64,000 nucleotides of DNA, taken from positions 14,414,386 through 14,478,385 of the forward strand of contig OZ026839.1 in the NCBI GenBank assembly GCA_964023205.1, in the 5' to 3' direction. This document shows, in pieces, positions 14,005 through 29,000 of this stretch (position 1 is the stretch's first letter; the number at the start of each line of letters is the position of its first letter). The position numbers were made by a program, and so were the translations under genes. The stretch is from Lutraria lutraria (taxonomy: Eukaryota; Mollusca; Bivalvia; Venerida; Mactridae). Under the pieces are notes generated by a model, which saw nothing but the letters and a program-made list of their open reading frames with translations, was not told the DNA's origin and searched no databases.

Positions 14005-17000
14005 GTATAAATTTGTGTTTGTTTTACTAGATGATTTCTACTGCTGCTGACCTCACAGCTGTTTGTTCAAATCCTGCGTGGGGCAACATTTTACATGTGA
14101 GGAAGCTGTCTAGCTTGCTTACAGAAATTTGATGGTTCTATCCTGGTGTATGACTGGTGTCTTCCTCCACGTTAAAAGTTGTAAAAATTGCTACATGATC
14201 CTGGCTGTTTGTATCACATTAAACTCCTGTGAAAATAAAATGGTGCTAAACTGTTTTACTTACTTATTCTTGATGCTAACTAATGTAAAGTCATGTAGTA
14301 TTTTCTGTATTTCTTTAGAAAATCATTATTCTCTCTAACATGTTTGTTTTTTTTTCAGTTTTTTTTTGTGAAATATTTATTTATAGTTGAAAAAGTCTTC
14401 ACAAGATTTTTCATTCTAATTTATGCGGTTTAATGTAAATTATGCTTTCGTTTGTTTTTTTTGCAGTTTTTTTGTGTGAAATATTTATTTATAGTTGAAA
14501 AAGTCTTCACAAGTTTTTTCTTTCTAATTTATACAGTTTAATGTAAATGCTGCTTTCCACTTGAAAACTCATTAACATTATGTAAACATGATGTCATTTT
14601 GAGAAGTAAATTTTCTTTCAATAGTTTTGGCATTGACCAGTTGTTTAAAAAATTATGTTTTTTTTTTCATAAAAATTCAATTATTGCATGAAATTATTGA
14701 ATTTCAACTTTAAATCAAGTTATTTTTAAAGATGAGCGTATGTTTTCTATGCTAGTTAAGGTTAGTAGATGAATTGTTTCATGAGAAAGTTTCAGATAGA
14801 ATGTCGTTAAAAGTTAGGTTAAGTATGGCTGTTTCAGCCAATTGTCCATTTCTTGAAATCAACCGAACTCAAAATTCGTTTTTCCTGAGTAATCAATTAA
14901 ACTGTGAGTCATTTCATGATTTGACTTAATCATGTTTTATTGTCCGTAATGAAGAATTACTTTTCTCCACAGAAACTTGAGTCACAATTGAGAGATGTTG
15001 CTTATGGCACCAAACAGTACAAGATACAACCACCTACAGATGATATGGTAGGTTTTAAAATATATAAAAACAATATTTTTCTGTTTTTAATCTCTGAATT
15101 TTATTTTTTTCCAAGATTACATTGGCTACTGACAATTTGTATTGTAGTGTTTTAACTGATTCTTATTATATAATAGTAGATTTAAATGTTAGAATCAGTC
15201 AATTACAGCTTGTGAATGCTTACCATTTAAAAATTCAGTCAGCTCATTACTTGTTTACCAACCGCATGTTTGTGCATGGAAGGATGAGTTCATTTATTAA
15301 ATCAAAGCATGATTATTGATTTGGTGTTCCCTCTCTTAATTGATTACATACCTCATTGGCCAATGAACTAGTCCAATTCTAGTGATGGATTGTATTTTCA
15401 TTAATTATCTGTTCAGGAGGACGATACTATACAGTTTGATGAGACGATACATCTGGAACGTGGTCAGAATCTGTTTGAAATCCATGTTACCAAGTTATCA
15501 TTATCTTCTGATGCTCTACGGTTGCTAGGAGATGAGGAACCCTCTCTGTTCTGTACCTGGGAGTTCTTTGAGTATGAAATACAGAGTACACCTGTAATGA
15601 GAGGAGCTAGGTAAGATTACCAGCAATAATCACGTGTTGCCAATCTCACTGAACCGCATTGATCTAGAAGATATACCAAATTTACCTTATGATTTTCCTA
15701 GTTTTCTATATCCAATCCAGTTTGTTTTTTACCATGTACCAAGACTGGTGGTTTAAGACAGTGGTCTTAGAAGTATAACTAATACTTCTTTTTATTTGTC
15801 ACCAGTTTTAATCATATTAATTTTGCCTCTGATGAATTTGGTTTGAATCTAAGAAAAGTATGCTTGTTAAATTGCATACAACTACACTTATTAATGATGT
15901 TCAATAATTGATTTATTTTCAGACCAGAGTTTGACTTCACATCTCAATACATTGTTAAAGTGGACGACTTCTTCCTCCATTATTTACAGAAGGTGAAATG
16001 TTATATATCTCAGGGATTTTTACCTAAGGCATTTTAACCTTTAGATAAAGTAGATTCTATCTATGATAGATGATGTTTTTTTTGTAGTAACAAAATTCAT
16101 TGAATCATTGTATGTTTGTTCCTTATACATGTATGTTCTATTAAAATGCCTTATAAATACAAGGTAAAATTATTGTATATCTTTTTTTAATCAATTATAA
16201 GCCTTTTAAAGTCTACTGAAATAAAAGTTTAAAGAGATAAAGTTGTACTTAATATTATTTTTTTACACATTGTATGTTTGTTTTACAGGACTCATGCACC
16301 CTGGAACTGCATCAATCGTTCGGTCAGGACTTTAACACAATTGCTGCTTGTCAACTTACATTCCGTGAAATTTTTGACAAGACTCATGGTCGTATTCATG
16401 GTACTGCAACTTTGACTGGTACATCCGGAAATGGTACAGGTATCGGATTCGGTACAGTTGAATACTGGGTCAGACTTCGTGTACCGATGGATCAAGCTCT
16501 TAGACTATACAAGGTAAATTATTATTTTCCTGAGTTTTCTAAAAATCCTTTTTTGATTTGTCGTTCAAATTATTCGAAGTTTTCAATTATTTGTTGAAAT
16601 TATTATAAATGTTCTGCAAAGACCAGAAAGTTCATTTTTAGATCAGATGTTTTCGAAGAAAAAGTTAAGCTATTGTGATCACTGCATCATTGTCTGTGTC
16701 TGTACAAAAACTTGAATGTAGCTCATAACTCAGAAACTATAAGAGGTAGTAACTTGAAACTCACAGAGGCGGGGAAACAGCCGAACGTTGGCACTGCTTA
16801 CGGTGCTCTTATTTAATGTCAGAATGATATAATACATTGTGTTTTAGTATTTACTGTCTCTTAATCTCGAAAATCAATTGAATTATTCTGGGAAATGAAT
16901 TACATGGCTTTTTACCTTTTTTATTACAATCTCGAAGTTATTCTGACTTATTCTGTCTTAAACCGTTCATAGGAGAGAACAAAAGCTTTAGGCTATGTGT

Positions 17001-20000
17001 CTACAAATATTCGTGCCGATGATCAGGCGCTTCAAGCAATGGATGAAATGGCGGCAAAGAGACCTCCAGATAACGTCAATGAATTACATATCAAACTTAC
17101 ACGCTGTACCAGTCTACGAGCCAGACGGGAAAGTAAGATATATCAAGTTTCTTTAGTTCAGCCTTACAGTAGCAACAAGAAGACCGTGACTTGTGAATTC
17201 AGAATTTAGTTTTATTAACTGAATATTAAACCGTCCTAATTAGTGCTTTCACCTTTTTTGAGATACTGGTAAGTAAAACAATCATGACTCACCATATATG
17301 CTTCATAAGCAAACAGGGGCATCGTAAGTGTGAACATATTTTGAGATGAATAGCACGAAACAAAGTACGAAAGGTATCTTAAAAAGAAAATTAAACAAGA
17401 CAAGTTATTTGAACTACCAAAATGAATTAGGACAGATAACTCTAAATGTACCTATCAATTTTCTAGCCACATGGAATATTCTTTATATAAAATCTTTGTT
17501 ATTTGTATTTTAGATGTACAACCATCACCATACTGTGTGTATCAATTCTTTGATTATAATGATCATGATACTGTCATCATCAACAGTTCCAATAATCCAG
17601 AGTTTAACGATCATAAAACTTACCCTGTACCCATGACTGGTGACTTGGATCAATACCTCAAAACTATGGTATGTACTTGTATTTCTATTTTCTGAGGAGG
17701 TTTTTATAGTCGAATGATTGACTTAACAGGGGTGGCAATATTCCGGATTTATCCAGTTATTTATCTGTCCTGAAAGAGTTATGATTTCTTAGCAAAATAA
17801 AAGTTATTTGATGAAAATATCTAAAAAAAAATGACTGAGTTATGGTCAATTTAATCTGCTCTGAAATATTTTCTTTAATATAAACTGAGTTAAATCTGGA
17901 AACAATTTGGTTGAAGACCTCTTGTTTGATAAAACTCGTCGCATGTGATTTTCAGGATTTATACTTTGGCGCTATTGACACCCCTGTGACTAGAAATCAC
18001 AAGCCCCTGTCCCTTGTGAGATTATATCCCACAAACTTGACATTGTGAGGAAGCTGTCCAGTTAGATTACATCCATGTAAACTTCTGGGATCTTCCTCCA
18101 ATGCTTAAGTTGAAAGTCACTAAATAACCCGGGTTGTTGATGAGGTATTAAACACTTCAGAAAAAAGATATCTTTTGCTCCCATACTGTATTTCGTCTTT
18201 TTACGTTTGTCTCCTGATTTCCATAATGGTTGAAAAACAGGGCCTGAATTTATAAACTGTTCTCAGATTTCAATTCTTAGCTGTCAAAATTGACACTTTT
18301 GAGTCTATGTATGAAGAAATAAAATAGAATTACTTGACTGATTAAATTATTAATATTCTGTTAAGACTACGTTTTTTCAAGATGCAATATTTTTCTGAAG
18401 TCTAACTGCATTTCTTATGTCTGCATTAAAAACCTCTACTTTGTATATATTTTCCTATGTAAGTAGTTAGCATTTGAATTATAAAACCCAATTTAAACAC
18501 CTTACTTGCTGATAACTTATTTTGTCTCTTTTTGTTAGAGAATCTTCTTCGGGTTTTTCTTTTCAAATGGTATGATTTTGTATTAAAATAATTGACTGAT
18601 TATATTTCAGACATTGAAGATCTTTGTGTTTGATGACACAGATCCTGAGCAGGCAGCTTATCTTGGTATAGCAGACATCCCTCTTATACCACTAGCTCAC
18701 GATAAAGGTGTTAAGGGTATATTTGAGCTGAAAGGGGCTAATGGACGTATTAATGGTTGTGTTGAAGTGGAATTACGTTGGCAGTTTACTTACATGCCTC
18801 CATCAGCTCTCAAGTCTACGACTCAACCAAAAGATGTATGTAATCTTTTTATTGTCTTTCATCAGATAATTTATTTTTCATCCAGATTCAAACTAGAAAA
18901 AGTTTCAACTAAGAGATCCATCACTCAGCTTCAGTCTCATTCTTGTTCTTGTTCTTATTTCTAACAATATTTTTGTGTCTTATATACAAATTGATGTTTA
19001 ATATTTCTTCATTTGAATGGAAAATACTATTTTGATAAATAATTTTAACATAATTAAATAGGATGTACTGGAATATGAAGGAGCTTAGTACTTTTATTAA
19101 CTCTGACCGGGTGAATAGATTTATTGTTCTGACTTAATGTATCATACAATGCAATACACTTTATTTAGACCAGTAGTTGTGGTAAATTTTGAAATTGCTT
19201 GTTTAAAAAAATTCAGACAATGGAAGCTGCCCCGCAAGAACCTCCAGAGAAGCTTGTAGCCTTTGATGAAAGTCGTGTGCTTACAAGGCCTGGTCCCAGA
19301 ATGGCAGCCCAGTTCCCTGGCCCTTCTGCTACCTCTACGCCCATGGAGAAGGCCCAGGAACAGCCAAAGCCCCGTAGTTCAAAGAAAGCACCCAGGGTAT
19401 GTCATGTTCATGTTATTTATCCAAATGATACAATTTTAAAAGTTTTTTTCTTTTGTTTATTTTCTATATTCTAATTATTTAGCAATTTCTACTTTCAGTT
19501 ATGCTTATTTAATTCAAATTGTTGATTTGTTTTCTGATATGTTATTATCAACTATATAGTCTTGTTAGTACTTGGTCATATAATTCAATTTACAGATTTT
19601 GAATCAAAGATTCCCTCTGTATAACATGGGCATATTTGGTTTGTAGATACAGTTGTACATGCGAGTAAAAACAACAGACTCCACATATGACTAGTTAGAT
19701 AATTGAGTAAATATGTTACATTGAATTTCATGGGGCCTCTATTATGAGAGGTTATTGTCTCTGGCTAGTAATCATTTAACTCTCATCTCTTAGTTTGGAT
19801 CTCATCTGGGACCAGACAAATTTCAGTGATGAAGCTCAGACTTCGGGAAAGGCAAAAAAATCTGCCTGACATTCAGTCTGACAAGCTTGAAAATTCTGTC
19901 AGACCGAAAGGAAATCTGTCAGATTGAAAAAAGGAAACAAGTATAAAATTAATGCGTATATATCAGGTAAATAAGTTTCAGGACAGCCGGTCCGATGTGA

Positions 20001-23000
20001 TAAGATTCTTTATCTGACCCACACACAATCTATCGAACACCATTCGCAAAGTCATGAAGCTGTCCAGCTAGCTTATGGAAGGTCAGTAGTTTTATCTAGG
20101 TGTTTGCCTGGTGTCACCAAATGGCCCATACTGTTGGTGTAAAGTAAAAGCCCCTGTGAAAAATATCTAATTTCTTTGATTCAGAGACGATTAATTGAAC
20201 CATCAAGTAGTGAAGCAGAAGAAGAGTCCATACAGCCTGAGTACCGTAATGCTACAGTGAATGATGCTGTATCTAAAGCTGTATCTAACATCATGCCATC
20301 AGGAATGGATACCATGACAACACTGAATGAGACACAAACTCCAAGTATGTTTCTTTAGTTTATACTGTTTTTGTGGCTATGTTTAGATAATTTAATAATG
20401 TCTAAATTTTCCTAAAACTGCTTGTGCTACAGGTATAACTTAATTTGATGGGTGAAAAAATTATTGTCACCAATCCAAATGTACAGTAATAAGTGTTTTA
20501 CGTTTTTTAGCTCACATGTCACAAAGTGAGCTATTAGGAACACTCTCTGTCCGGCATCCGGCGGTGTGCGTCGTGCGTCGTCAAACTTTATGTTGTGACC
20601 ACACTAGGGGCCACATTTTTAGCTCAATTTTAGCAAAACTGGGTCAGAACGTTAATATCAACAAAATCTCGGACGAGTTCGATATTGGGCCATTTTGGGT
20701 AAAAAACTAGGTCACCAGGGCCAAATAAGGGAAAACCTTGTGAACACTTTAGAAATCACTGTTTTGACTGGATCTTCATGAAACTTTGTCAGAATGTTTA
20801 TTTTAATAATATGTTGGTCAAGTTTGATAATGGGTCATTTCCGGTGAAAAACTAGGTCACTAGGGCAAATTGCTGGAAAACCTTGTGAACACTCTAGAAG
20901 TCACTGTTTTGATTGGATGATCATGAAACCTTGTCAGAATGTTTGTCTTCGTAATATCTTGGACGAGTTCGAACATGTGTCATCTTGGGTCAAAAACTAG
21001 GTCGCTAGGTCAAATCTTATGAAAAACCATGTTAACACTGTAGATTTCACAGTTATTATTGGATCTTCACCAAACTTTGTCAAATCGTTTGTTTTAATGA
21101 TATAACGGTCAAGTATAAATATGGGTCATCTGGGGTCAATAACTAGGTCACCAGGTCAAATCTTAGGAAAACTTTTGTTAACACTGTAGATGTCACAGTT
21201 TTAATTGGATCTTCACGAAACGTTGTCAGAATGTTTGCCTCAATGATATGTGGGTCAAGGTTGAACATGGGTCAGCCGGGGTCAAAAACTGGGTCACCAG
21301 GTCAAATCTTAGGTAAAAATCTTGTAAAAGCTCTAAATGTCATGGTTTTAATTGGATCTTGGCCAAACCTTGTGAGATTGTTTGTCTTAATGATAATTAA
21401 GTTCAAATATGGGTCACGTAGGGTCACAAGGTCAAATCTTAGGAAAACCTTATTAACACTGTAGATGTCAAATTTTGATTGTATCTTCACCAAACCTAGT
21501 CAGAATGTTTGTCTTAATGATATGTAAGACAAATTCGAACATAGGTCGTCTGGGGTCAAAAACTAGGTCACGAGGTCAAATCTTAGGAAAACCTTGTCTA
21601 TGCTGTAGTTTTCATGGTTTTGATTGGATCTTCACCAAATTTTGTCAGAATGTTTGTCTTATTTATATGTAGGACAAGTTCTAACATGGGTCATCTGGGG
21701 TCAAAAACTAGGTCACCGATTCAAAACAATGTTTTAATGAGTGAACAGTGATTGTCATGTGAGCGATATAGGGCCATCTTGGCCCTCTTGTTTAATTCAA
21801 TTTGATATTTGCTCACTGGCAATAGAATTGTTGCCATGGCAATTTGAGCAAATGAAAAAGTCTCTGTTTTTAACCTAATACTCTCCCTTTGCTTTTCTTC
21901 CTGGTATGATAAAAACTGAATTGAAACTTTCAGCACAAAAAGTCATTCATTTTAACAGCTTTTGGAAATAATATGATTTTTTCAGTCAGGTAGAAACTAA
22001 TTTTGTGCTGACATCTTGAAAGAGTCACTGGACCTAATGTCCCATATGTGATTGTCTTCTTAAGCATTGTACTTAGGTCTTAGCTTGTATACTGGTAGGC
22101 AATGATAAACAAACATCTTACTGTGAATGTCCACCATCTTAAAATATTGAACATCTAGCTGTTTAGTTTTGTGTGTACCATGATTGTCCCTCAATCTGGA
22201 TTTTTTTTGTTCATAGTTCACAAAAAGTATAATGTTCATATCTATTTATAAAACTGATACATTTGTATATTGGTTAAATTATTGAAAGTGATGTTTATTC
22301 CAAGTAAAATTTATTAAGTAGAAGATTGGGAGAAAAATTAAACTGATATAAAAACATTAGAATTAGGACACACACAACAAAGACTGTACCATAAATATCA
22401 CAAACATGTTCTGAATTGTTGCTGTTTTAGAATAAAATATGAGATCACTTTCTATCATTTAATACTTTCCATTATTTCTTTTGCAAGTCATGCTAATTTG
22501 TTGGCTTTTTGCTAAAATACTAGTTAGGAAATTTGTTTAGTAAATGCTAGCATTTTCTGTGGTTAGTATTTATCATTTTAGCCTTATGGTGTAGCTATTG
22601 TTATGGATAGATAAGGCCATTCTAACCAAAAAATTGTTCTTTTTTATCAATGGGTAGATAGGTAGACATTAATTGGAAACTGAACAACAGTTGAGCTTTC
22701 TACAGTCACCACTCATGTTCTTTCAGTACTTTGATTATTATTTATTCATTTTTATTAACCTTATCTGCTTGTGCTGAATATGAAAATCTGGGATAAAGAA
22801 AGAAAAAATTGTCAAAATCTATAAGTAAATTTTGAATCAGGAGGATTTTAAATTAATTAAATCTGATCATTAAGATCAGTCTCTGAAAGTCTTTGACCTC
22901 TGATTGGTTGGTTTTATGTACAACCTTAATAACATCCAATGATGTAGCTGTATAATTGAATTTAATGTTTGTTCTAAGAAACAAATAATAAGTTTTAGAC

Positions 23001-26000
23001 TGGTTTCCAAGCTCTGTTTTATTACCTCAAACCTTTAATTAATCATAGGAGTTTTTTGCATTGAATCTGCATGCCAGGCGCCAGAAAAGTATAATTTATG
23101 TGGTAAATTTAAATGATTTATGACTTTGCTTATGTTCATATATTTAACATTCTTGCTAGCTACTAGATTTATGTAGAGCGTACTTTGTTCTTATCAAGTT
23201 TCAGGAAGATCTGAGGAGGAGGTATCATCTAAGCCACCATCAGTCCATGATGAAGGTATTAAAACTGTTTTGTCATTTAGAAAATGTTTAATAATTGAAT
23301 TGCTGTTATTTTACTCACTATTAAATTGTGTACCAACATTTATGATATCGTTTTATCGTCACAAATTATTTTACTTTTAAAGTGAGTAGTCATTTTGTTA
23401 TGTTCACCAGTATATTTCACAGTAAATAATGAGTATCAAGCCTTTTAATTATTGCTAACTGTTCTTTTTACCTATCAAAAACAATGATGGTTTTAAGAGT
23501 CTGTTTTGTCTTAAATGTTAAAAAAACATATTTTCCCCATATCGGTACATCATTGCCTGGCATTATTTTGTCAGTATTTCATGACATTGCCTTGCTGTCA
23601 TTTCTTAATTCATATCATCTTGGCACATCATAATATTCAATTGTTATTTCATAGTTCATTATTTTCATTGCCCAGTGATTACTGGTATGTTTCATTGAAC
23701 TACCAGGTATATGCGAACTGTATATCATTCTTCCAGAAGCTTTATCTGTTTGAAACTATTTGTTTCATTTTTTAAATTGAAAATTTAAGATGTACAAGGT
23801 CCTAAGTTGGAAGAGTCATTAGTAGAAGATGATGTTGTCTCAGAACGAGGCTCAATTGTCTCAGAACGAGGCTCAATAGTCTCAGAACGAGGCTCAATAG
23901 TCTCAGAACGAGGCTCAATTGTCTCAGAACGAGGCTCAATTGTCTCAGAAAGAGGCTCAATTGTCTCAGAACGAGGCTCTGTCCGAAGTAAAGCTAGTAG
24001 CCGTGCTAGCAGCAAAAGGAGTCAAAATAGTGGAAGACTTCGTAGAGGTATTATCTTTTGAAAGAAGAAACCCCCGCACATGTATTCTGTCGTCTTTTTG
24101 TCACAAGTTAATTCACTTGCTAGTGGGTCTAAATCTTTCTCTAAACATTCTCTTTATTCTTAATACTTACATCTTTGTTTTCTCCAGTACCTTATTCTAA
24201 CAACAAAATTGTTTCATCACTTTATATTTCATTGAAGTTTGGATGAGGTTCGATATTTTTATGCTGTATGAATTATTTTCAGCTGATTTTAATTATTCGG
24301 CTATTTGACTTAATTTGTAAACCTCATGATGCTTTCCTTCTTGAGATATTTCTTTGAAATTTGTCAAGCTGACCTCTCAAAATGCTCCTTTTTAAATGTT
24401 TACCAAGAAATTATCTTACTTCTAAGTAAAAATATACAAGATTTATCATTTTATCTTAAAGTGTGAGAGCGTATGTTCTAACCTCATGCAAATTTTACCA
24501 ATTTGACTGCACATTTCTATAGCTCGGGCTTAAAACATGGGTTTCTGGTTAAATGCTCATTGTAAATAGGGCAGGTACCGGGGTAGGTCGGTGATTTTTT
24601 TGCCTCTTGAAAGCATGCTGAAAGGCAAGAAAGTGAGAAAAGGGGATGTTATGTTCCTAGCTTGGGCCTAATAAAAAGTCTATGTTTGTGGGGACAGGTT
24701 GACCAGAAAAGAACATTGTTTTGGCCTTACTAATTTCCTGATTACTTTTCAGATTTTTCACCCGTGTGTTTTGTGCTTCACTTTTTTCTGTATTTTTTTT
24801 ATAACAACGTTTTTTATCACCTTATCAATACTGCTTATGAATCATTAAGTGACATCTGTTGAGAATTTTGAGGAGAAGTAGCCCCAAATTTATATGAGAT
24901 TGTTGAAGTTATGCATCTCACAATTTTAACATTTTTTAAAAAGAAATTTGACCTTAATTCTTTAGATTTTTAAAGATATCAAACATAACTAAACGAATTG
25001 AGATTTTTTAAAGAAATGTAGCCTGAAATATTCAAATTTTAAAAGACGTATGTCTTAAATATTGAGACATTCAAAGAAAACAACTCAATGTAATGATATA
25101 TATGGAAATATAACCTCAATTGTTTAGATTGCTATTTAAAAAACAACATACAATGTATTTTCAAAGATATTGGGAAATTCCTGTGCAAATCATATTTTGG
25201 GATGTAGTTGCTATGGTGACTATTTTTAATTCCTCTCTTTACTTACTCTGGAAACTGACAAATCTCATTTCTTGCTTTTTTGTGGTACTATATTTTTTTT
25301 GTTGATACTTCCTTTTCACTTTTTGTTTTAATATTTGTATTGTTTTGTAACTTTCTTTTGAATTCTCAAAATATTTCTAATTCCAGTTTACTGCTTCTGA
25401 TATTTGTGATTTTAGTTGAATTGGTGTATTGTTTTATCAGTGAGAAAAATTACACTCATAAATACTATAGTTCAGTACTGCTGATACAGACTGGACGTTT
25501 GGTCTGTTTGCTTTGTGTTTAAAACATTTTTTAATGACACTTCTTGAACTAAACTATTGTAGGATATCATGACTCACCAAAGCCATTGCCTAGAAAAAGA
25601 AACTTTTCTTATTGGTCAGGTAAAGCTAAGCATGCCTTTGTTATATGATAATTATATTACCATCAGGTGATACTGTATGCATGGATACATTACATGTTAT
25701 ACATGGCTTTGCTTTGAGGTTATAGGGCTTATTTAGTGTTAATAGACAAATTTTTAAAATTAATGTAAAAATATTAGCCAATTCATGGTATTGATATATC
25801 GAGGACTCAGCGCAACACTGTCGTAACTTGTTCATATTTCACCATGAGTTACGACACTGTTGTGCTGAACCCTCAATATTAGAATTATGGGAATTAAGTA
25901 TGAAGACATGAAATTCAAATTCAATGTTTCCCATCAACTGTTCCTACATCTTTTTCTAATTTTCAGTTATTTATGATTTAAATGCTGTCCAACGTTCTTA

Positions 26001-29000
26001 AATTATGTCATAATTTTAAGATTTTTAGATGGAAAATACAAGTTTTATAACCTCAAGGCTTGGTCATACCACATGAACCTTGTGTAGTGCATGAATGAAC
26101 ATTATAAGTAAAATGAGTCCATTGCCCAGTGTGAATATATGTGTAAAATACTCCTCTGTGCCTTGTGTATGTTTTGTCATACCAACCAAGGGACATGAAC
26201 TCTTGGCCCTTAATGAGTAATATCCTGATCCTTTGTGCATACCTTTTCATTCCTGCCTAGGCTCATCACTTCAGTGACCTTTAATAAGTCAAAATATGCC
26301 GACCCCTTATATGTGCTACATTATTGATAACAAGGGACACCATTTCAGTGATCCTTACAAGTAAAAATATGCTGATCGTTCATTCTTTCTTTGTCAAACA
26401 TATCAAAGGGATTCATTTCCATGACCCTGATAAAAATGTGTGGATCCTTATTTACTGATAAATTTCTATCATAAAGATAGTTTGAGCAAAACTATGGTAA
26501 CTGGTCCAGTACTTACAATTGATGACCCTTATCAATTTAAAGGTCAATAGGTGAAGTTCAAGGTGACCTTCAACATAAAAACATGGACTTGGTTGGGAGA
26601 TTGGTCCTTGTCAGATAAATAATTGAAAATTATTATCCAGTTGGCATTTAGGGGTCATTTGTGTTCTACAAACTCCTTGTTTATATTGTTTTGAACGAAA
26701 TTCCTTATGTGGTAACAGTATTGTACTATGGACTATATGTCTTATAGGATATAGCTTTGTGAGAAAGAAGGCAGTATTAAATTTTATATGATATATATTC
26801 ATTCTAAAATAGTATAAGGTATATAATACTCACCAAGAAAATATTTATTTAACTAATGTATCCATCTCAGTATAATCTCATTATAGCAATACTTGTCTTT
26901 CTTGTTTCAAGATGTTTTCATATCTGTGTTCATATATTCCAATCTCTAGGATGTGAATGGTTGCATACATGTTAATAGTTTGTGAATTTATTTGAATGTT
27001 ACTTGTTAAGAATCACAGAATGAAAGTGAAAAATGCTTCTTGAATTAATCTCCTTTACTAAATATAGTTATAAGATGGAAATATTTACAAACATATTGGT
27101 TTTTAAAAGTAGTGCATAAAATGGTATCTTAATGTACATTTATCCAGTGCCATATATATGTTAACAATGTCACTTGTCTCCCTTTTTGCTAAGATTTGAC
27201 CTGAATTGTCTCCCTTGCATGTGAAAGCTCTGACTGAAGTTGTTTGCCCTGTGTGTTGTAAATGTTATGTGGTGTCTGAATTTGAAATGAATGGCAGTAA
27301 TACAGCATGATGCGAATATTTGTTATTTACGAGGTCTTGGGTATTTTCCAAATAAGTTACAGAATTAAAGTTCATTGGGTTTTGCCGTTTTTTACGAACC
27401 CAGATTAAGTGAGTTACAAGTCCCCTAAGAATTTAGGGGACCAGTATCAGTATCTCTGTATCTTCTGCACCTCTTTGTATTTTAGGCTCAATTTCTGAAT
27501 TGATCTATATCTTATGTTGTCTTGTGTTATTTTCCACTTAATTGATTTGTGGGATATTTTAAATTCAGTTAAAAATGATTTGCAAACGATGTTGGAAAAT
27601 AATTGCAAGTGTAGTAAATATGTGGATTTGTTTATCAGTATATAAAGGAAAATTTGAAAATAGATCAATAAATCATGTTACAGTTAGTTCTTGTTGTGTT
27701 CAGATTTTAGAATTTCAATGTTTAGTTTAATTATCTTTTAATAATCTTATAATTATAATTATTTATAACTTTCTTGATTAATTAGAATTTTGAGATATAT
27801 TTCTTATTGTAGCTGAAAATACAGAAAGATTTAGCTAGATATTTTCTGTAAAACATATTTATATTTTTTAACATGTACAGGCCTAAATCTGTTCAGCTTG
27901 TATATACAATTAGATTCTATCTTTTAATGCCTCAATTTCCTCTTTTCAGGATCACGAGAGCAGAATGGCATGGTATGTGTATTTATACAGTTTTTTTTAT
28001 GAGAATGATCTTATTTAGCTATAAACACAATGAAATGAATCTGAATTAATCTTCATTTTAGATCTGTGTTGTCTTGAAATCTTTAAAGAAATATGCCATC
28101 ATAATTACCTAATTATCATTAGCAATGTTATTGATAATGTGTGCATGATTCCACTACTAAATAGACTGTTTCTTTGTGTAATGTAACATTTTTCTGAAAT
28201 TGAAAATGACTGCAAACTTGCAATTAATTGTTTTTTTTTTTTTAGAATGAGACACTTAAGTCCACAATGAAATCTGATACGATGTTTGGCGATGATGGAT
28301 CAGTTTCAGGTCTGTGGATTGTTCAAATTTATTGTATTAAATCTGTTCATCTTGAAAATTTCTTACGTAACGAAGTCTATTGCTTACTATATTGGTATAT
28401 GGGTATAAACAAGTTTGTGACAGTTCAGGTTGATACTCCTACAGCATTTGTTTAGTCAGCTGACTCTTGTACAATTTTTGAAAAACTGTCAGCAAGTGAT
28501 ATAAAACATTAATTAACTATGAATGCTGAATTCACGAGAGAAACAAATAATTGATTCAAATTATGTTATCATCTTTGCAGAAGAAATCACAGAAGATATC
28601 TCACCTGAACCAAGCCAGCGCAGTACAATGAGGGAGGAGAATTTTAGACCAGACACAGAGGGGGAGGAGTCTGAGACTCCGCCTATCGAATCCGATAGTG
28701 AGGGACTTGTAATGGCACCAAGACCATCCAAGCGTAAACAGAAACCTGAGTCTAAACCTGTAAGTGACAATTATGTTTAATGCAAGTTTTATGTGTACAG
28801 GTCTTGATACCATTTTAATCAGTTTTGGTGCTTTTATGTTCCAACAACTTGTGGTAATACAAGTTCTATAGACCTATCTTTGACTTGAGTCAATGATTGG
28901 TCATTTAATTGACTTTTGCAAAGGCTTTATATCATTTTTAGGATCCAAATTTTGCATACAACTTTGTTTTTGAAGCATTCAGGTAAGAAGCCCCTTCAGA

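Noticed and set aside
21231..21672. ORFs in the 20508-21790 region
   Set aside because: By-products of the ~142-bp tandem core of a Helitron-like element; the peptides repeat in shifted frames.
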